Assembly (NCBI GenBank): GCA_012800735.1
Contig: JAAZIU010000034.1
Coordinates: forward strand, 1 to 64,000
From: Clostridiales bacterium
GTDB taxonomy: Bacteria > Bacillota > Clostridia > Oscillospirales > CAG-272
Direction: 5' to 3'
Length of the DNA: 64,000 nt
Made by a program: the position numbers and the translations under genes. The notes beneath the pieces were generated by a model, which saw only the letters and a program-made list of their open reading frames with translations, searched no databases and was not told where the DNA came from. Shown here one piece after another: positions 51,208 to 60,274 of the stretch (position 1 is its first letter; the number at the start of each line of letters is the position of its first letter).

Positions 51208-52215
51208 TTAGTTATTTTCGTCGTTCCTCCGGTCTTTTATCTTTCTTAAAAGCGGAATAAGAGCCTCTGACGCCCTCTTTGAATAACGTTTGTTTGGATG
51301 GCCGTTTGTACCGAGTTCAGTTGTGCGATTCATCTCAGGCATTTTTAAATAGTGGATACGGCTGTCGTTGTCAGAATGTTTTTTCACCATTGATTTTAAT
51401 GTATCGCAATAAAAATCGCCGGCTATTCCGTAGTCCCAAACTATATCGGCAGAAGGATGGATTGTTCTTAGCTGAGCCGTAAATTTTTCGGCGCCTATCA
51501 GAAATTCTTCTTTTGATACTCCGCCGCTGCAGTCGTTGGTTCCCGCGCTTATTATTATTATATCCGGCGACCAGGAGGTATCTGCAGGTTCCTTGCCGCT
51601 TCTTGTCTGCCATTGATAAAACAACGGAATAGGGGTGCCGGTTTCTCCGTTACAGTTTTTTACTATTCCCTGCCCGGAGATTGCAATATATCGCGCGTCA
51701 GCATCAAGTTCAGCCGCTGCGAGCCAGGAAAAACCGGCGGTAACATCTTCTTCATAAGTATGAAAGCCCTCGGAATGACGCGAACCCAACACACCGTAAC
51801 CGCAGGTAAGAGAATCTCCTATGAATTCAAGTTTGAGCTGATTTTTTCGTCTTTGCTCCCTTACTCCGATCTCGGAGCCGTAAAATTCGAAGCCTTTTAT
51901 TATAAGCGGGCTGTCTCCCTCGGTTATTCTGAAAACCGATACCTTATGAAAATCGCTTGTAAGATTGATAAGCAGCTTTTCTCTGCCGGTAGAGATTGCG
52001 TATGATGAATGAGGTTTTCCGTCAATATAGACTTTTACATAACACGGCTGTTCTGCTTTGTATTCTCCGAAACTGATTATCAGTCTTTCTGCCATACATA
52101 AAAGCTCAAACCCGGCACCCGACCAGTCGACGCAGAGCCCCTCTTCGGACATAAGTGTCCTTCCGGAAAAGACAAGATAATCGCTGAGTTCATGAACGCT
52201 CGCTTTATAAAACAT
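51208..52215 (-). CDS. SGNH/GDSL carbohydrate esterase (CE2-like)
   Basis: A 335-residue protein with an N-terminal jelly-roll (to ~residue 115) and a C-terminal SGNH hydrolase. The catalytic block FIGDSLTCGYGV holds the Ser, then SGQGIVKN, SAGTNDCSGG, and NGHPNKRYSKRASE with the terminal His. This two-domain layout is that of CE2 acetyl-xylan or glucomannan esterases. No signal peptide is visible, so it probably acts on imported acetylated oligosaccharides. It is transcribed just upstream of the CotH gene, on the same strand. Confidence 0.85.
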   Translation of the reverse strand: MFYKASVHELSDYLVFSGRTLMSEEGLCVDWSGAGFELLCMAERLIISFGEYKAEQPCYVKVYIDGKPHSSYAISTGREKLLINLTSDFHKVSVFRITEGDSPLIIKGFEFYGSEIGVREQRRKNQLKLEFIGDSLTCGYGVLGSRHSEGFHTYEEDVTAGFSWLAAAELDADARYIAISGQGIVKNCNGETGTPIPLFYQWQTRSGKEPADTSWSPDIIIISAGTNDCSGGVSKEEFLIGAEKFTAQLRTIHPSADIVWDYGIAGDFYCDTLKSMVKKHSDNDSRIHYLKMPEMNRTTELGTNGHPNKRYSKRASEALIPLLRKIKDRRNDENN

Positions 52216-52253
52216 AATATCTCCGATGGTTCATTTTTTTGTGTTGTTTCCGC

Positions 52254-52282
52254 TTTACAAACCCTGAAATGTGTGGTATAAT
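52254..52282 (+). promoter_or_regulatory. Promoter of aldose epimerase gene
   Basis: TTTACA, 17-base spacer, TATAAT, about 47 bases before the ATG, with GAGGTGAAA as ribosome site. Confidence 0.8.
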
Positions 52283-52328
52283 ACCCATGTAATACAGGAT
52301 TTTTCAATACAATATGAGGTGAAAAAGT

Positions 52329-53180
52329 ATGGTAGCAATTAAAAACGACAGTCTGACTGTTGAAATAAGTGAGGTTGGCGCCGAGCTTCAATCAATTAAG
52401 GATTCAAGCGGACGAGAATGGCTTTGGCAGGGAGATCCGCAGTTCTGGACAGGACGCGCGCCGATTTGCTTCCCCATCTGCGGCGGGCTTAAAGAAGATC
52501 GCTTTATATACAAAGGTAAATCTTATACGCTCTCAAAGCACGGTTTTGCAAGAAAATCGATTTTTGAAGTCGTTAAAATCAACGAAGACAGCGCGGTGTT
52601 CGAGCTGAAATCAAATGAGAATACCAAGGAGATGTATCCCTTTGATTTTGTTTTCAGAGCGAAATACAAACTTAAAGATAATTCGCTTGAAGTTACATAT
52701 TCGGTGAAAAACACCGGAGAAGATATTATGTTCTTCTCTGTCGGCGCTCATGAAGCTTACGCAACTCCCGAGGGAATCGAAAACTACAAAGTCGTTTTTG
52801 ACCTTCCCGAAACCCTTCGCGCTTATATTCTTGACGGAAACCTGCTTGAGCATAATTATGTGACATTGCTTGAAAACAAAACCGAGTTCCCGCTGCTCGA
52901 CCGGTATTTTGCGGTCGATGCGCTCGTATTCAAGCATCTTAATTCTCACGGTGTTACACTTATAAATAAATCAGGCGACAGAAAAATCAACGTTAAGTTT
53001 GACGGATTTGATTATTTCCTGCTATGGCACAAACACGGCGCTCCTTATATCTGCCTTGAGCCGTGGGCGGGTATTCAAGATCCCGTTGACTCTGATTTTA
53101 TTCTGGAACATAAGGAAGGCATAAATTATGCCGTTCCCGGCGAGACTTTCAAGAGAACGCATCTTATTACGTTTGGTTGA
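52329..53180 (+). CDS. Aldose 1-epimerase family protein (LacX-like)
   Basis: A 283-residue galactose-mutarotase-fold protein: EVGAELQSIKDSSGREWLWQGDPQFW, RAPICFPICGGLKEDRF, SKHGFARKSIFEV, SVGAHEAYATP and CLEPWAGIQDP fit the LacX/YeaD side of the family, with His in HGFA and GAHEAY and the Glu in EPW as likely catalytic groups. It interconverts anomers of a sugar or sugar phosphate in the cytoplasm. Confidence 0.9.
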   Translation: MVAIKNDSLTVEISEVGAELQSIKDSSGREWLWQGDPQFWTGRAPICFPICGGLKEDRFIYKGKSYTLSKHGFARKSIFEVVKINEDSAVFELKSNENTKEMYPFDFVFRAKYKLKDNSLEVTYSVKNTGEDIMFFSVGAHEAYATPEGIENYKVVFDLPETLRAYILDGNLLEHNYVTLLENKTEFPLLDRYFAVDALVFKHLNSHGVTLINKSGDRKINVKFDGFDYFLLWHKHGAPYICLEPWAGIQDPVDSDFILEHKEGINYAVPGETFKRTHLITFG

Positions 53181-53198
53181 TAACTCACAGATTTAGGA

Positions 53199-53999
53199 TT
53201 ATTTGGCAGCTTCAAGATATTTTTTGAGATTTTTATAACCTAAAGCAATGTCATCAATGGGGTTGCCGAGGGTAAAATCCTGCTCCAGCACGAAGTTGTA
53301 AATGCCGATTTCTAAGGCTGTTGATATTATTTTTTGCCAATCGTATGTTCCTAGTCCGACCGGCATGGTAAACGGAGCGGCAAAGCCCGGCTTTATGCCG
53401 TAGCCCTGCAGATGAATATACTGCGCTCTCCCGGAAAACATCGAAAGATGCTTCTCCGGCGCGAAACCCGCGTAAGTCATGTGATGCAGATCCGGCTGGA
53501 ATAAAGTTTTGTCGGTATTTTCAAGCAGCAGCTGCATACCGCTGATGCACTCCTCGCCGGCGTAATCATGGAATAGAGTGAATTCTCCGTGATGGTTGTG
53601 ATACATCAGTCGGATGCCGTATTCGCCGAGCCTTTCGGCCGCTGCTTCAAGTCTGTGCGCATAACTTACAAAACCATCCCGGCTCATCATCAGCTCCGGC
53701 GGCATGCCGTCAGTCCTGACGACATCTATACCGAAAACCCCGGCAAGGTTTGATGCATAAGCGGGATTATTAAGTATATCCGAAAGACTTGCTATTACAG
53801 AATCGGCATAAAGCCCCCGGCTTGCAAGCTGATAGGCGAATTCTTCGTCCGACATAAAGGCCGGAGTTCTGCCCTGTATTCCGGTAATTCCAAGCGCAGC
53901 TAATCTGTCGAGCGTACTAAACAAATCTTCGCGCGTTCTTGTATATTCCCTCAGAGTATACATCTGTACGCTTATCATCGGCGTACGGCTCTTATCCAT
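53199..53999 (-). CDS. Sugar phosphate isomerase/epimerase (xylose isomerase-like TIM barrel)
   Basis: A 266-residue TIM barrel of the IolE/hydroxypyruvate isomerase type: MYHNHHGEF, LFQPDLHHMTYAG, YIHLQGYG and FVLEQD contain likely Glu, Asp, His and Glu metal ligands. Soluble, no signal peptide. It is convergent with the aldose epimerase gene (18 bases) and has its own promoter. Substrate not predictable; inosose or ketose epimerisation are typical. Confidence 0.85.
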   Translation of the reverse strand: MDKSRTPMISVQMYTLREYTRTREDLFSTLDRLAALGITGIQGRTPAFMSDEEFAYQLASRGLYADSVIASLSDILNNPAYASNLAGVFGIDVVRTDGMPPELMMSRDGFVSYAHRLEAAAERLGEYGIRLMYHNHHGEFTLFHDYAGEECISGMQLLLENTDKTLFQPDLHHMTYAGFAPEKHLSMFSGRAQYIHLQGYGIKPGFAAPFTMPVGLGTYDWQKIISTALEIGIYNFVLEQDFTLGNPIDDIALGYKNLKKYLEAAK

Positions 54000-54030
54000 A
54001 ATTCATTCCGCCTTTTTGATTTTATACCCT

Positions 54031-54059
54031 ATTATATCATTCTATCGGGTTAAAATCAA
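54031..54059 (-). promoter_or_regulatory. Promoter of the TIM-barrel isomerase gene
   Basis: Minus strand: TTGATT, 17-base spacer, TATAAT, about 30 bases before the ATG. Confidence 0.75.
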
Positions 54060-54088
54060 GCGGTTTCGACAATTCGCAGGCTAAAACA

Positions 54089-55453
54089 TTGATTTTTTCA
54101 AAAAACTTTAAAGCTGCACTTATCGGCAGAAGGCTCAGCCATTCGATTTCACCCGAAATACACCGACTTATTGCTTCATATGACTACAGTTTGCTTGAAC
54201 TTGAGAACGAATCGGAAGTAATATCTCTCCTCAACCGAATGAAAACCGGAAACGGTATTAACGCTTTAAATGTTACCATTCCGTACAAGGAAACAGTATT
54301 TCCCGCGCTTAACCGCATTTCTCAAACCTCCCGAAGCATAGGCGCTGTCAATACTATTATTGTACGCGGATTTGAACTTTACGGCTTCAATACAGATCTT
54401 TCGGGACTTATATCTATGCTGAAAACGGCGAATATTGAAATTAATGGCAGAAAAGCCCTGATTTTGGGTTCGGGCGGAACATCAAAAACAGCTTTTCAAG
54501 CTCTCAGAACACTCGGCGCTTCTGAAGTAATCATTATTTCCAGAACCGGAACAGACAATTATCTCAATTTATACAAACATTTCGACGCTGAGCTGATTGT
54601 CAATACAACTCCGGTCGGAATGTATCCAAATAACGGCGCCGGGCTTTATATCACCGAGGACGGACAGCTCGAAGCTTCGGATAAAAGCAGCCTTCCCGAA
54701 TTTCCTCTCGAACGTTTCGGAAAGCTGAAAGCTTGTGTCGACCTTATATACAATCCTTCAAGAACTCCGCTTCTTACTCGCGCGGATGAGCTCGGGATAA
54801 TAGCAATAAACGGTCTTCATATGCTTGTCGCTCAAGCAGTCCGCGCCCGTGATATCTTTCTTGGCAAAACCGAAGATGACGACGCTCCGTTTGATGCAGA
54901 CGAATCTCAATACATCAGCGACCTGACGAGAACTGTTGAAGTCAAAAACAAATCAATAGGTCTTGTCGGTATGCCGGGCTGCGGCAAAACAAGCATCGGC
55001 AAAAGAATTGCGAAACTCGCGAAACGGCGGTTTATTGATATCGATGAAATGATAGTAAACAAAATCGGAATGACTGTCCCTGAAATCTTTGCAAAATACG
55101 GTGAGGAGGGCTTCCGGGATTTTGAAAGCGATTGTGTTTCGATAGCTTCAAAAGAAAGCGGATGTGTCATAGCATACGGCGGAGGATCGCCGCTTAGAGA
55201 GATAAACAGACGTCTGATTCGTCAAAATTCCACGGTATTCTGGATTGAACGGCCGATATCGCTGCTTTCCCGCGAGAACAGACCTCTGTCTCAAGCTCTA
55301 AACGAAGAAGAAATGTGGCGGCTTTATATTAGGCGAAAACCCTATTATGAAGCAGTTTCCGACTTTAAAGTATCTGCGGGAAACGGGAACGATGGCATTG
55401 AAGCTGCGGCTGAACGTATTTTATTAATTTCCGGTTTAAAGGATATAATATAA
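54089..55453 (+). CDS. aroE-aroK: Fused shikimate dehydrogenase-shikimate kinase
   Basis: A 454-residue bifunctional enzyme. Residues 1-~270 are AroE: GRRLSHSISPEIHRL (shikimate Ser pair), NVTIPYKE (catalytic Lys), FNTDLSG, LGSGGTSKTAFQ (NADP loop). Residues ~288-454 are AroK: GMPGCGKTSIGKRIAKL (Walker A), FIDIDEMI, GFRDFESDC and YGGGSP. It covers two steps, dehydroshikimate to shikimate to shikimate-3-phosphate. The start appears to be a TTG; no ATG lies nearby in frame. aroQ follows after one base, so three shikimate steps sit together. Confidence 0.94.
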   Translation: MIFSKNFKAALIGRRLSHSISPEIHRLIASYDYSLLELENESEVISLLNRMKTGNGINALNVTIPYKETVFPALNRISQTSRSIGAVNTIIVRGFELYGFNTDLSGLISMLKTANIEINGRKALILGSGGTSKTAFQALRTLGASEVIIISRTGTDNYLNLYKHFDAELIVNTTPVGMYPNNGAGLYITEDGQLEASDKSSLPEFPLERFGKLKACVDLIYNPSRTPLLTRADELGIIAINGLHMLVAQAVRARDIFLGKTEDDDAPFDADESQYISDLTRTVEVKNKSIGLVGMPGCGKTSIGKRIAKLAKRRFIDIDEMIVNKIGMTVPEIFAKYGEEGFRDFESDCVSIASKESGCVIAYGGGSPLREINRRLIRQNSTVFWIERPISLLSRENRPLSQALNEEEMWRLYIRRKPYYEAVSDFKVSAGNGNDGIEAAAERILLISGLKDII

Positions 55454-55454
55454 A

Positions 55455-55895
55455 ATGAATAAAGGTTCAAGAATACTTGTTTTAAACGGTCCGAATCTGA
55501 ATTTGTTAGGCAGCAGGGACCCCGAAATTTACGGCTGCACCGATTACGATGAGCTTGTAGAAATGATAGAGCGGTGGGCTGCGGAACTTGAGCTTACCGT
55601 TGACATACGTCAGACAAACCACGAAGGAGACCTTGTCGATTGGATAGGCGCCGCGCCGTCTTCTTTCGATGCGATTATAATTAACCCGGCGGCTTATACC
55701 CACACCAGCATCGCAATACTCGACGCGCTAGACGCCGCCGCTCTCCCCGCCGTTGAGGTGCATATTTCCGACATATACGCACGAGAAGAATTCCGAAGAA
55801 TAAGCTATGCCGGATTGGCATGTGAGGAACACTATATCGGATACGGAGTCGACGGTTACCGCATGGCTCTGCTTTATTTAAGCGAAAGACAATAA
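55455..55895 (+). CDS. aroQ: Type II 3-dehydroquinate dehydratase
   Basis: A 146-residue dodecameric-type dehydroquinase. VLNGPNLNLLGSRDPEIYG carries the catalytic Tyr and Arg region; QTNHEGDLVDWIG, INPAAYTHTSIAILDAL and EVHISDIYAREEFR are the other conserved blocks. It produces dehydroshikimate, the substrate of the AroE half encoded immediately upstream. Confidence 0.96.
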   Translation: MNKGSRILVLNGPNLNLLGSRDPEIYGCTDYDELVEMIERWAAELELTVDIRQTNHEGDLVDWIGAAPSSFDAIIINPAAYTHTSIAILDALDAAALPAVEVHISDIYAREEFRRISYAGLACEEHYIGYGVDGYRMALLYLSERQ

Positions 55896-55951
55896 AATAG
55901 CAATTTTAATATATAATCCGGACAAAACATTTTCAAAAGAGGTGAACTATT

Positions 55952-57451
55952 ATGAATTCCATTTTGCTGCGACTTTTTTCTGCGTTTCTCATCATTTCCC
56001 TGTTGATTGGTTTTACTTCATGCGGGGATAATTCCGGAGATAATTCGGATTTAGTGACCACAGATGGAGCCGCAGCCGACGAAGTCGTAACTGCAGCCGA
56101 AACCGAAAGCCTTATACCCAATGTTGATCTCGGAGGCGAGAGCTATACCATTCTTAATCTTCATTCTTATTGGGGTATGTATACAACCATCTGTCCCGAA
56201 GAGCTGAACGGCGAGGTGTTAAACGACGCCGTTTACCTGCGCAATCAACGGCTTGAACAGGCGCTCAACTGCAAAATCATTGACACGCGAACCGGAACGG
56301 AAGGAGATTATGGAAACAACATTGACAGTAATAACTCCATCGGAAAAAAATCGGTTCTTTCCGGCGATGACAGCTACGATGTTATGTATCTCTCTCCTAC
56401 CACGGTAGCTAATGAAATGGCGCAGGGTTACTTCCTAAATCTGTATAGTCTTGAAAATTTCAATCTTGACGCCGAATATTGGGACACCGCTTATAATGAT
56501 TCTTCAAAGATCGGCGAAAATCTTTATTGCGCTTCCGGAGACGCGCATCTAATGGGTTATGACAGCTCATGGTGTCTCTTCTTCAATGAGAATATGCTTG
56601 AGAAATACGGTCTTGAGATGCCATACGATCTTGTTCGTCAAGGCAAATGGACTATTGACAGTCTTTTTGAATATTGCAATGCAGTCACGAATTTAAACGG
56701 AGATCAGTCATACAAATGGGAACAGAACGGCAACTCCGTATACGGACTTTCCGCGCATCCAAACGCGCCTGACAAGATTATTTATGCTTCCGGAGAAAGA
56801 TATATTAAGACCAATGAAGAAGGTTTGCCCTATTTCTCCGCCGGATCCGAAAGATTCTATGATGTCTGCACAAAGGTAGCAAATCTTTTCGGAACCGAAG
56901 GGGTGACGTTTAACGCTCATTGGGACGATTTCAATGCCTCCACCGGCGGATATGTTTATCTGTTCACCACAAACCGCTCCGCCTTCCTTACCGCCGAGAT
57001 CAAAGCTGCCCAGCTGATGCGCGACATGGATGATACTTTCGGGATGCTTCCGCTTCCGAAGTTTGACGAGAGTCAGGATGAATACCAGACAACTATGATG
57101 GGCAATTTCTGCTCCATGCTTATCCCCGTTACCAATGCAAGAAGCGAGGATACGGCGCTTGTGATGGATACACTTGCTATGTTGTCGCATGATGAGGTAA
57201 TACCGGTTTATTACGATTCCACCGTCTCTCAGAAAGGACTCCGCAATGAAGACAGCATTGAAATGCTGAAGATAATGCGGGCTTCAAGAGGAGTCGATAT
57301 GGCGGTAGTTTACGACTGGAACGCAGATTTAGCCTCGGCATTAAGAACTAAATTCGCTAAAGGAGACGCTGATATTGCTTCATTAATTGAAAGGCACCAA
57401 AAACCCATTGAAGCAAAGATGCAAAAAATGATTGATCTTTATTTAGGTTAA
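55952..57451 (+). CDS. Extracellular solute-binding lipoprotein
   Basis: A 499-residue lipoprotein with lipobox LIGFTSC and an Asp/Ala/Thr linker. The body matches the other three binding lipoproteins, with ELNGEVLNDAVYLRNQRLEQALNC and FGMLPLPKFDESQDEYQT. Unlike them it lacks the DGDGK calcium-type loop. GAGGTGAAC precedes the ATG. It is followed by a second copy of the family after 29 bases; the tandem pair diverges in sequence, so the ligands probably differ. Confidence 0.85.
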   Translation: MNSILLRLFSAFLIISLLIGFTSCGDNSGDNSDLVTTDGAAADEVVTAAETESLIPNVDLGGESYTILNLHSYWGMYTTICPEELNGEVLNDAVYLRNQRLEQALNCKIIDTRTGTEGDYGNNIDSNNSIGKKSVLSGDDSYDVMYLSPTTVANEMAQGYFLNLYSLENFNLDAEYWDTAYNDSSKIGENLYCASGDAHLMGYDSSWCLFFNENMLEKYGLEMPYDLVRQGKWTIDSLFEYCNAVTNLNGDQSYKWEQNGNSVYGLSAHPNAPDKIIYASGERYIKTNEEGLPYFSAGSERFYDVCTKVANLFGTEGVTFNAHWDDFNASTGGYVYLFTTNRSAFLTAEIKAAQLMRDMDDTFGMLPLPKFDESQDEYQTTMMGNFCSMLIPVTNARSEDTALVMDTLAMLSHDEVIPVYYDSTVSQKGLRNEDSIEMLKIMRASRGVDMAVVYDWNADLASALRTKFAKGDADIASLIERHQKPIEAKMQKMIDLYLG

Positions 57452-57480
57452 TATAAAAAATCACAAAATGAGGTGAAATT

Positions 57481-58950
57481 ATGAAAAACCGATTGAAACT
57501 CATTTCGCTGCTTATTCTTGCGGCTATGATGTTATCCTTCGCAGCTTGCGGAGGTGGCTCAGACAACGGCAAAACGGTAAATAATGCAAACGAAACCGAA
57601 ACCGCCGTTGCGGAAACTACCACTTCGGAATATGAAGCAAGGCTTGCGCTGCCCGACAATCTGCCGGAAGCGGATTACGATGGTTATACCTTCAAGATGG
57701 CGGGACGGACAAGAGATGACTTTGTACAGGAAATCGGAGCTGAACTTGAGGAAACCGGCGACGTTATCGAAGATGCGATTTACAGGCGCAACCAGGACGT
57801 AATGGAGCGTTTCAACATCAAAATTGCCGGCGTATATTACGATACGCCTCAGGATCAGGTACGTAAATCGGTCTTGGCTGGCGATGATGAATTCGATCTG
57901 CTTTTGGGTCAGGTTATCGAAGTAGGCTCTACCGTTACCGACAATAATTACCTAAACTGGTATGATATGCCTTTTATAGATCTCGAGCAGCCCTGGTACA
58001 TAGGAAACGCGAAGGATGCCTTGTCAATTAAGAACAAGGCGTATATGATGGCGGGCGAATACTGTCTTTCTATTCTTCGCTTTACCTACTGCATGTATTT
58101 CAATAAAATGCTTATAGAAAGCTACGGAGTTGAAAATCCTTATACAACGGTTCAGGAAGGCAAATGGACGCTCGACCAGCTTTCCGAAACGATAAAAGAC
58201 GTTTACAACGATATCAACGGCGACGGAAACAGAGACAGCGAAGACCTCTTCGGATTGGTAAGCGACTATTATTCCGCAACTATTACTTATCAGTATGCTT
58301 TCGACAATCCCGTTATGACAAAAGATGAAGACGGTGTACCTGAGGTTAACTTCAACACTCCTAAAACGATTTCAATCGTCGAAAGAATAAATGATTTTGC
58401 ATGGAATAATAACGGCGCTCACTTCGGCGACTGGGGCGTATATGCCAATATTTGGCAAAACAATCGCACCATGTATTTAAACGGGCTTTTCACCTCTGCG
58501 ATACATTATCGCAGCATGGAGACCGATTTCGGTATTATACCTTATCCGAAATATGACGAAGCGCAGCAAAACTATCTTACGATGTCTGACGGCGCTCATA
58601 CCATTATGGCGATTCCGAAAACGACAACTGATATAGAGCGCAACTCGGTTATTATTGAAGCTCTCAACGCCGAATCTTATAAACAGGTTATACCGGCTTA
58701 TTATGAGATAGCTCTTAAGGTAAAATACAGCCGAGACGAGGAGTCGGTTGCAGTTCTCGATATGCTGCTCGACGGTCGTACCTTTGACTTTGGCTATGTT
58801 TATGACGGATGGAAGGGTTATGCCTTTATTCTCCAGAATCTCATTTCTGCAAAGAAGAGCGATTTCGCTTCCGCGTTTGCTTCCAGAGAGAAATCTGCCA
58901 CCAAACACTATTCATCTATCATCGATATGTATTTAGAGCTTGACGGTTAA
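57481..58950 (+). CDS. Extracellular solute-binding lipoprotein
   Basis: A 489-residue lipoprotein (lipobox LSFAAC). The YDGYTFKMAGR opening, EDAIYRRNQDVMERFNIKI, the EF-hand-like DINGDGNRDSEDLFG and FGIIPYPKYDEAQQNYL mark it as a paralogue of the genes at 16508 and 26380. AGGTGAAA serves as ribosome site. Probably co-transcribed with the preceding gene; a strong terminator follows. No permease is adjacent. Confidence 0.85.
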   Translation: MKNRLKLISLLILAAMMLSFAACGGGSDNGKTVNNANETETAVAETTTSEYEARLALPDNLPEADYDGYTFKMAGRTRDDFVQEIGAELEETGDVIEDAIYRRNQDVMERFNIKIAGVYYDTPQDQVRKSVLAGDDEFDLLLGQVIEVGSTVTDNNYLNWYDMPFIDLEQPWYIGNAKDALSIKNKAYMMAGEYCLSILRFTYCMYFNKMLIESYGVENPYTTVQEGKWTLDQLSETIKDVYNDINGDGNRDSEDLFGLVSDYYSATITYQYAFDNPVMTKDEDGVPEVNFNTPKTISIVERINDFAWNNNGAHFGDWGVYANIWQNNRTMYLNGLFTSAIHYRSMETDFGIIPYPKYDEAQQNYLTMSDGAHTIMAIPKTTTDIERNSVIIEALNAESYKQVIPAYYEIALKVKYSRDEESVAVLDMLLDGRTFDFGYVYDGWKGYAFILQNLISAKKSDFASAFASREKSATKHYSSIIDMYLELDG

Positions 58951-58970
58951 ATAAAACTTTATCGACACGT

Positions 58971-59047
58971 TGATATAATCCCCACAAAGTAGGCACATGA
59001 AATAATAAATATTTCAAGACTACACAGTGGGGATTATATCATTTTTT
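58971..59047 (+). terminator. Long-range terminator hairpin
   Basis: A perfect 15-bp stem TGATATAATCCCCAC / GTGGGGATTATATCA encloses a 41-base loop with a small inner hairpin and is followed by a T run. The loop is unusually large for a simple terminator. Confidence 0.7.
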
Positions 59048-59140
59048 GTTTTGCTGCGGTTTTTTAATCCATAATTAATTTTAATACCACTTATAATAAT
59101 ATGTTATATTCATTTTACTGTATATTTTCTCAAAAATATA

Positions 59141-59169
59141 TTGACATCAGGAAATTAAAGGATTATAAT
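59141..59169 (+). promoter_or_regulatory. Promoter of CBM9-like wall protein
   Basis: Perfect TTGACA, 17-base spacer and TATAAT, about 55 bases before the ATG. Confidence 0.85.
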
Positions 59170-59224
59170 TAATTTATCAGCATAAACATAAACGAAAGAC
59201 CGATTATCAGGGAGGAATATAGTA

Positions 59225-60151
59225 ATGAAAAAAGTCGCATTCTTTACAGCATTTATTATGCTTCTGGCTGCTTTCCTATCGCTTTCTTTATTCGCATATG
59301 ACGAAGTTCAGCTCGTCGGAACAACCGCTCCGCCGACAATCGACGGAAAGCTCGACGACTGCTACATGAAGATCCATGACTTCTATACCCCCGATGTAAG
59401 TCAGTGGTATGATGCAAACGATCCGGACCACAAGGCGGTCGGCGAAGCGTGGGGAACATGGGATAAGGATAATTTCTACTGCTTCTTCAAGATAGCAGAG
59501 AAAGATTATTCTTCTCAGAATTATGAAGCTGAAGCTCCCGGGTCAAACTATTCTTCAATGTATCTCGCGCTGATGGCAACCTTGCCGGTTGATGATCTGC
59601 CGCAGGATCCATATCATGTAATGCAGTGCTGCTTTAACCGTTCTGCCGACAATACTCTTGAATGGAAGTATACCGGCTCTGTTCCGGAAGAATTCAGGGA
59701 TAACTCGGCCGAATATGCTATTTATTCGGAATGCCCGTTTAAATTCGAATGCATAAACGACGGCAGCTACACCTATTACGAGTGCGCGATGCCCTGGGAT
59801 CAGATCGACCGCACCGGAACCGTGAAATTTGTTGACGGTCACAGATGGTTCTTCAACTATATAATCACATGGTGCGACGAAGACGGAGCTTATCCGATAG
59901 TTCAGTACGGTCAGGGTCTCATGAACGACATATACGACATGGGCGCTAACATGACACTGGTTCCGCCTATTGTTGTTGAAGAAGAAACAGCAGCTCCGGA
60001 AGCTCCTTCGGCCGCCGAGGCGGCGCCTGTTGCCGAAACGCCTGCCGCAGCGCCCGCGCCGGCTGCTCAAACCTCCGATTTTGCCCCTTTATTCGTTCTG
60101 CTCGGCGCAGCTGCTCTCTGCTCTGTCGCCGTTATCAAAAAAGAGCGTTAA
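59225..60151 (+). CDS. Secreted CBM9/DOMON-like protein with C-terminal wall or membrane anchor
   Basis: A 308-residue exported protein: signal peptide to SLFAYDE, then a CBM9-like beta-sandwich (TTAPPTIDGKLDDCYMKIHDF ... AWGTWDKDNFYCFFKIAEKDY), an Ala/Pro/Glu-rich linker and the tail QTSD-FAPLFVLLGAAALCSVAVIKKER. The tail has the motif, helix and basic end of a sortase signal, though the motif is not LPxTG. Probably a carbohydrate-binding or scaffold surface protein. GGGAGGAA precedes the ATG. Strong promoter and terminator make it a monocistronic unit, likely well expressed. Confidence 0.82.
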   Translation: MKKVAFFTAFIMLLAAFLSLSLFAYDEVQLVGTTAPPTIDGKLDDCYMKIHDFYTPDVSQWYDANDPDHKAVGEAWGTWDKDNFYCFFKIAEKDYSSQNYEAEAPGSNYSSMYLALMATLPVDDLPQDPYHVMQCCFNRSADNTLEWKYTGSVPEEFRDNSAEYAIYSECPFKFECINDGSYTYYECAMPWDQIDRTGTVKFVDGHRWFFNYIITWCDEDGAYPIVQYGQGLMNDIYDMGANMTLVPPIVVEEETAAPEAPSAAEAAPVAETPAAAPAPAAQTSDFAPLFVLLGAAALCSVAVIKKER

Positions 60152-60172
60152 GTTTTGTTCGAAGCATACTCT

Positions 60173-60218
60173 GTCAACCGTAATATGTGACTTTCACATA
60201 TTACGGTTGACTTTTTTT
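60173..60218 (+). terminator. Terminator of wall protein gene
   Basis: A perfect 18-bp stem GTCAACCGTAATATGTGA / TCACATATTACGGTTGAC with a three-base loop and seven T residues. Confidence 0.95.
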
Positions 60219-60274
60219 ATTTAATGGGGTATAATATTACAGAAACTGAATTATTACCTCATCGGAGGCTTGAA

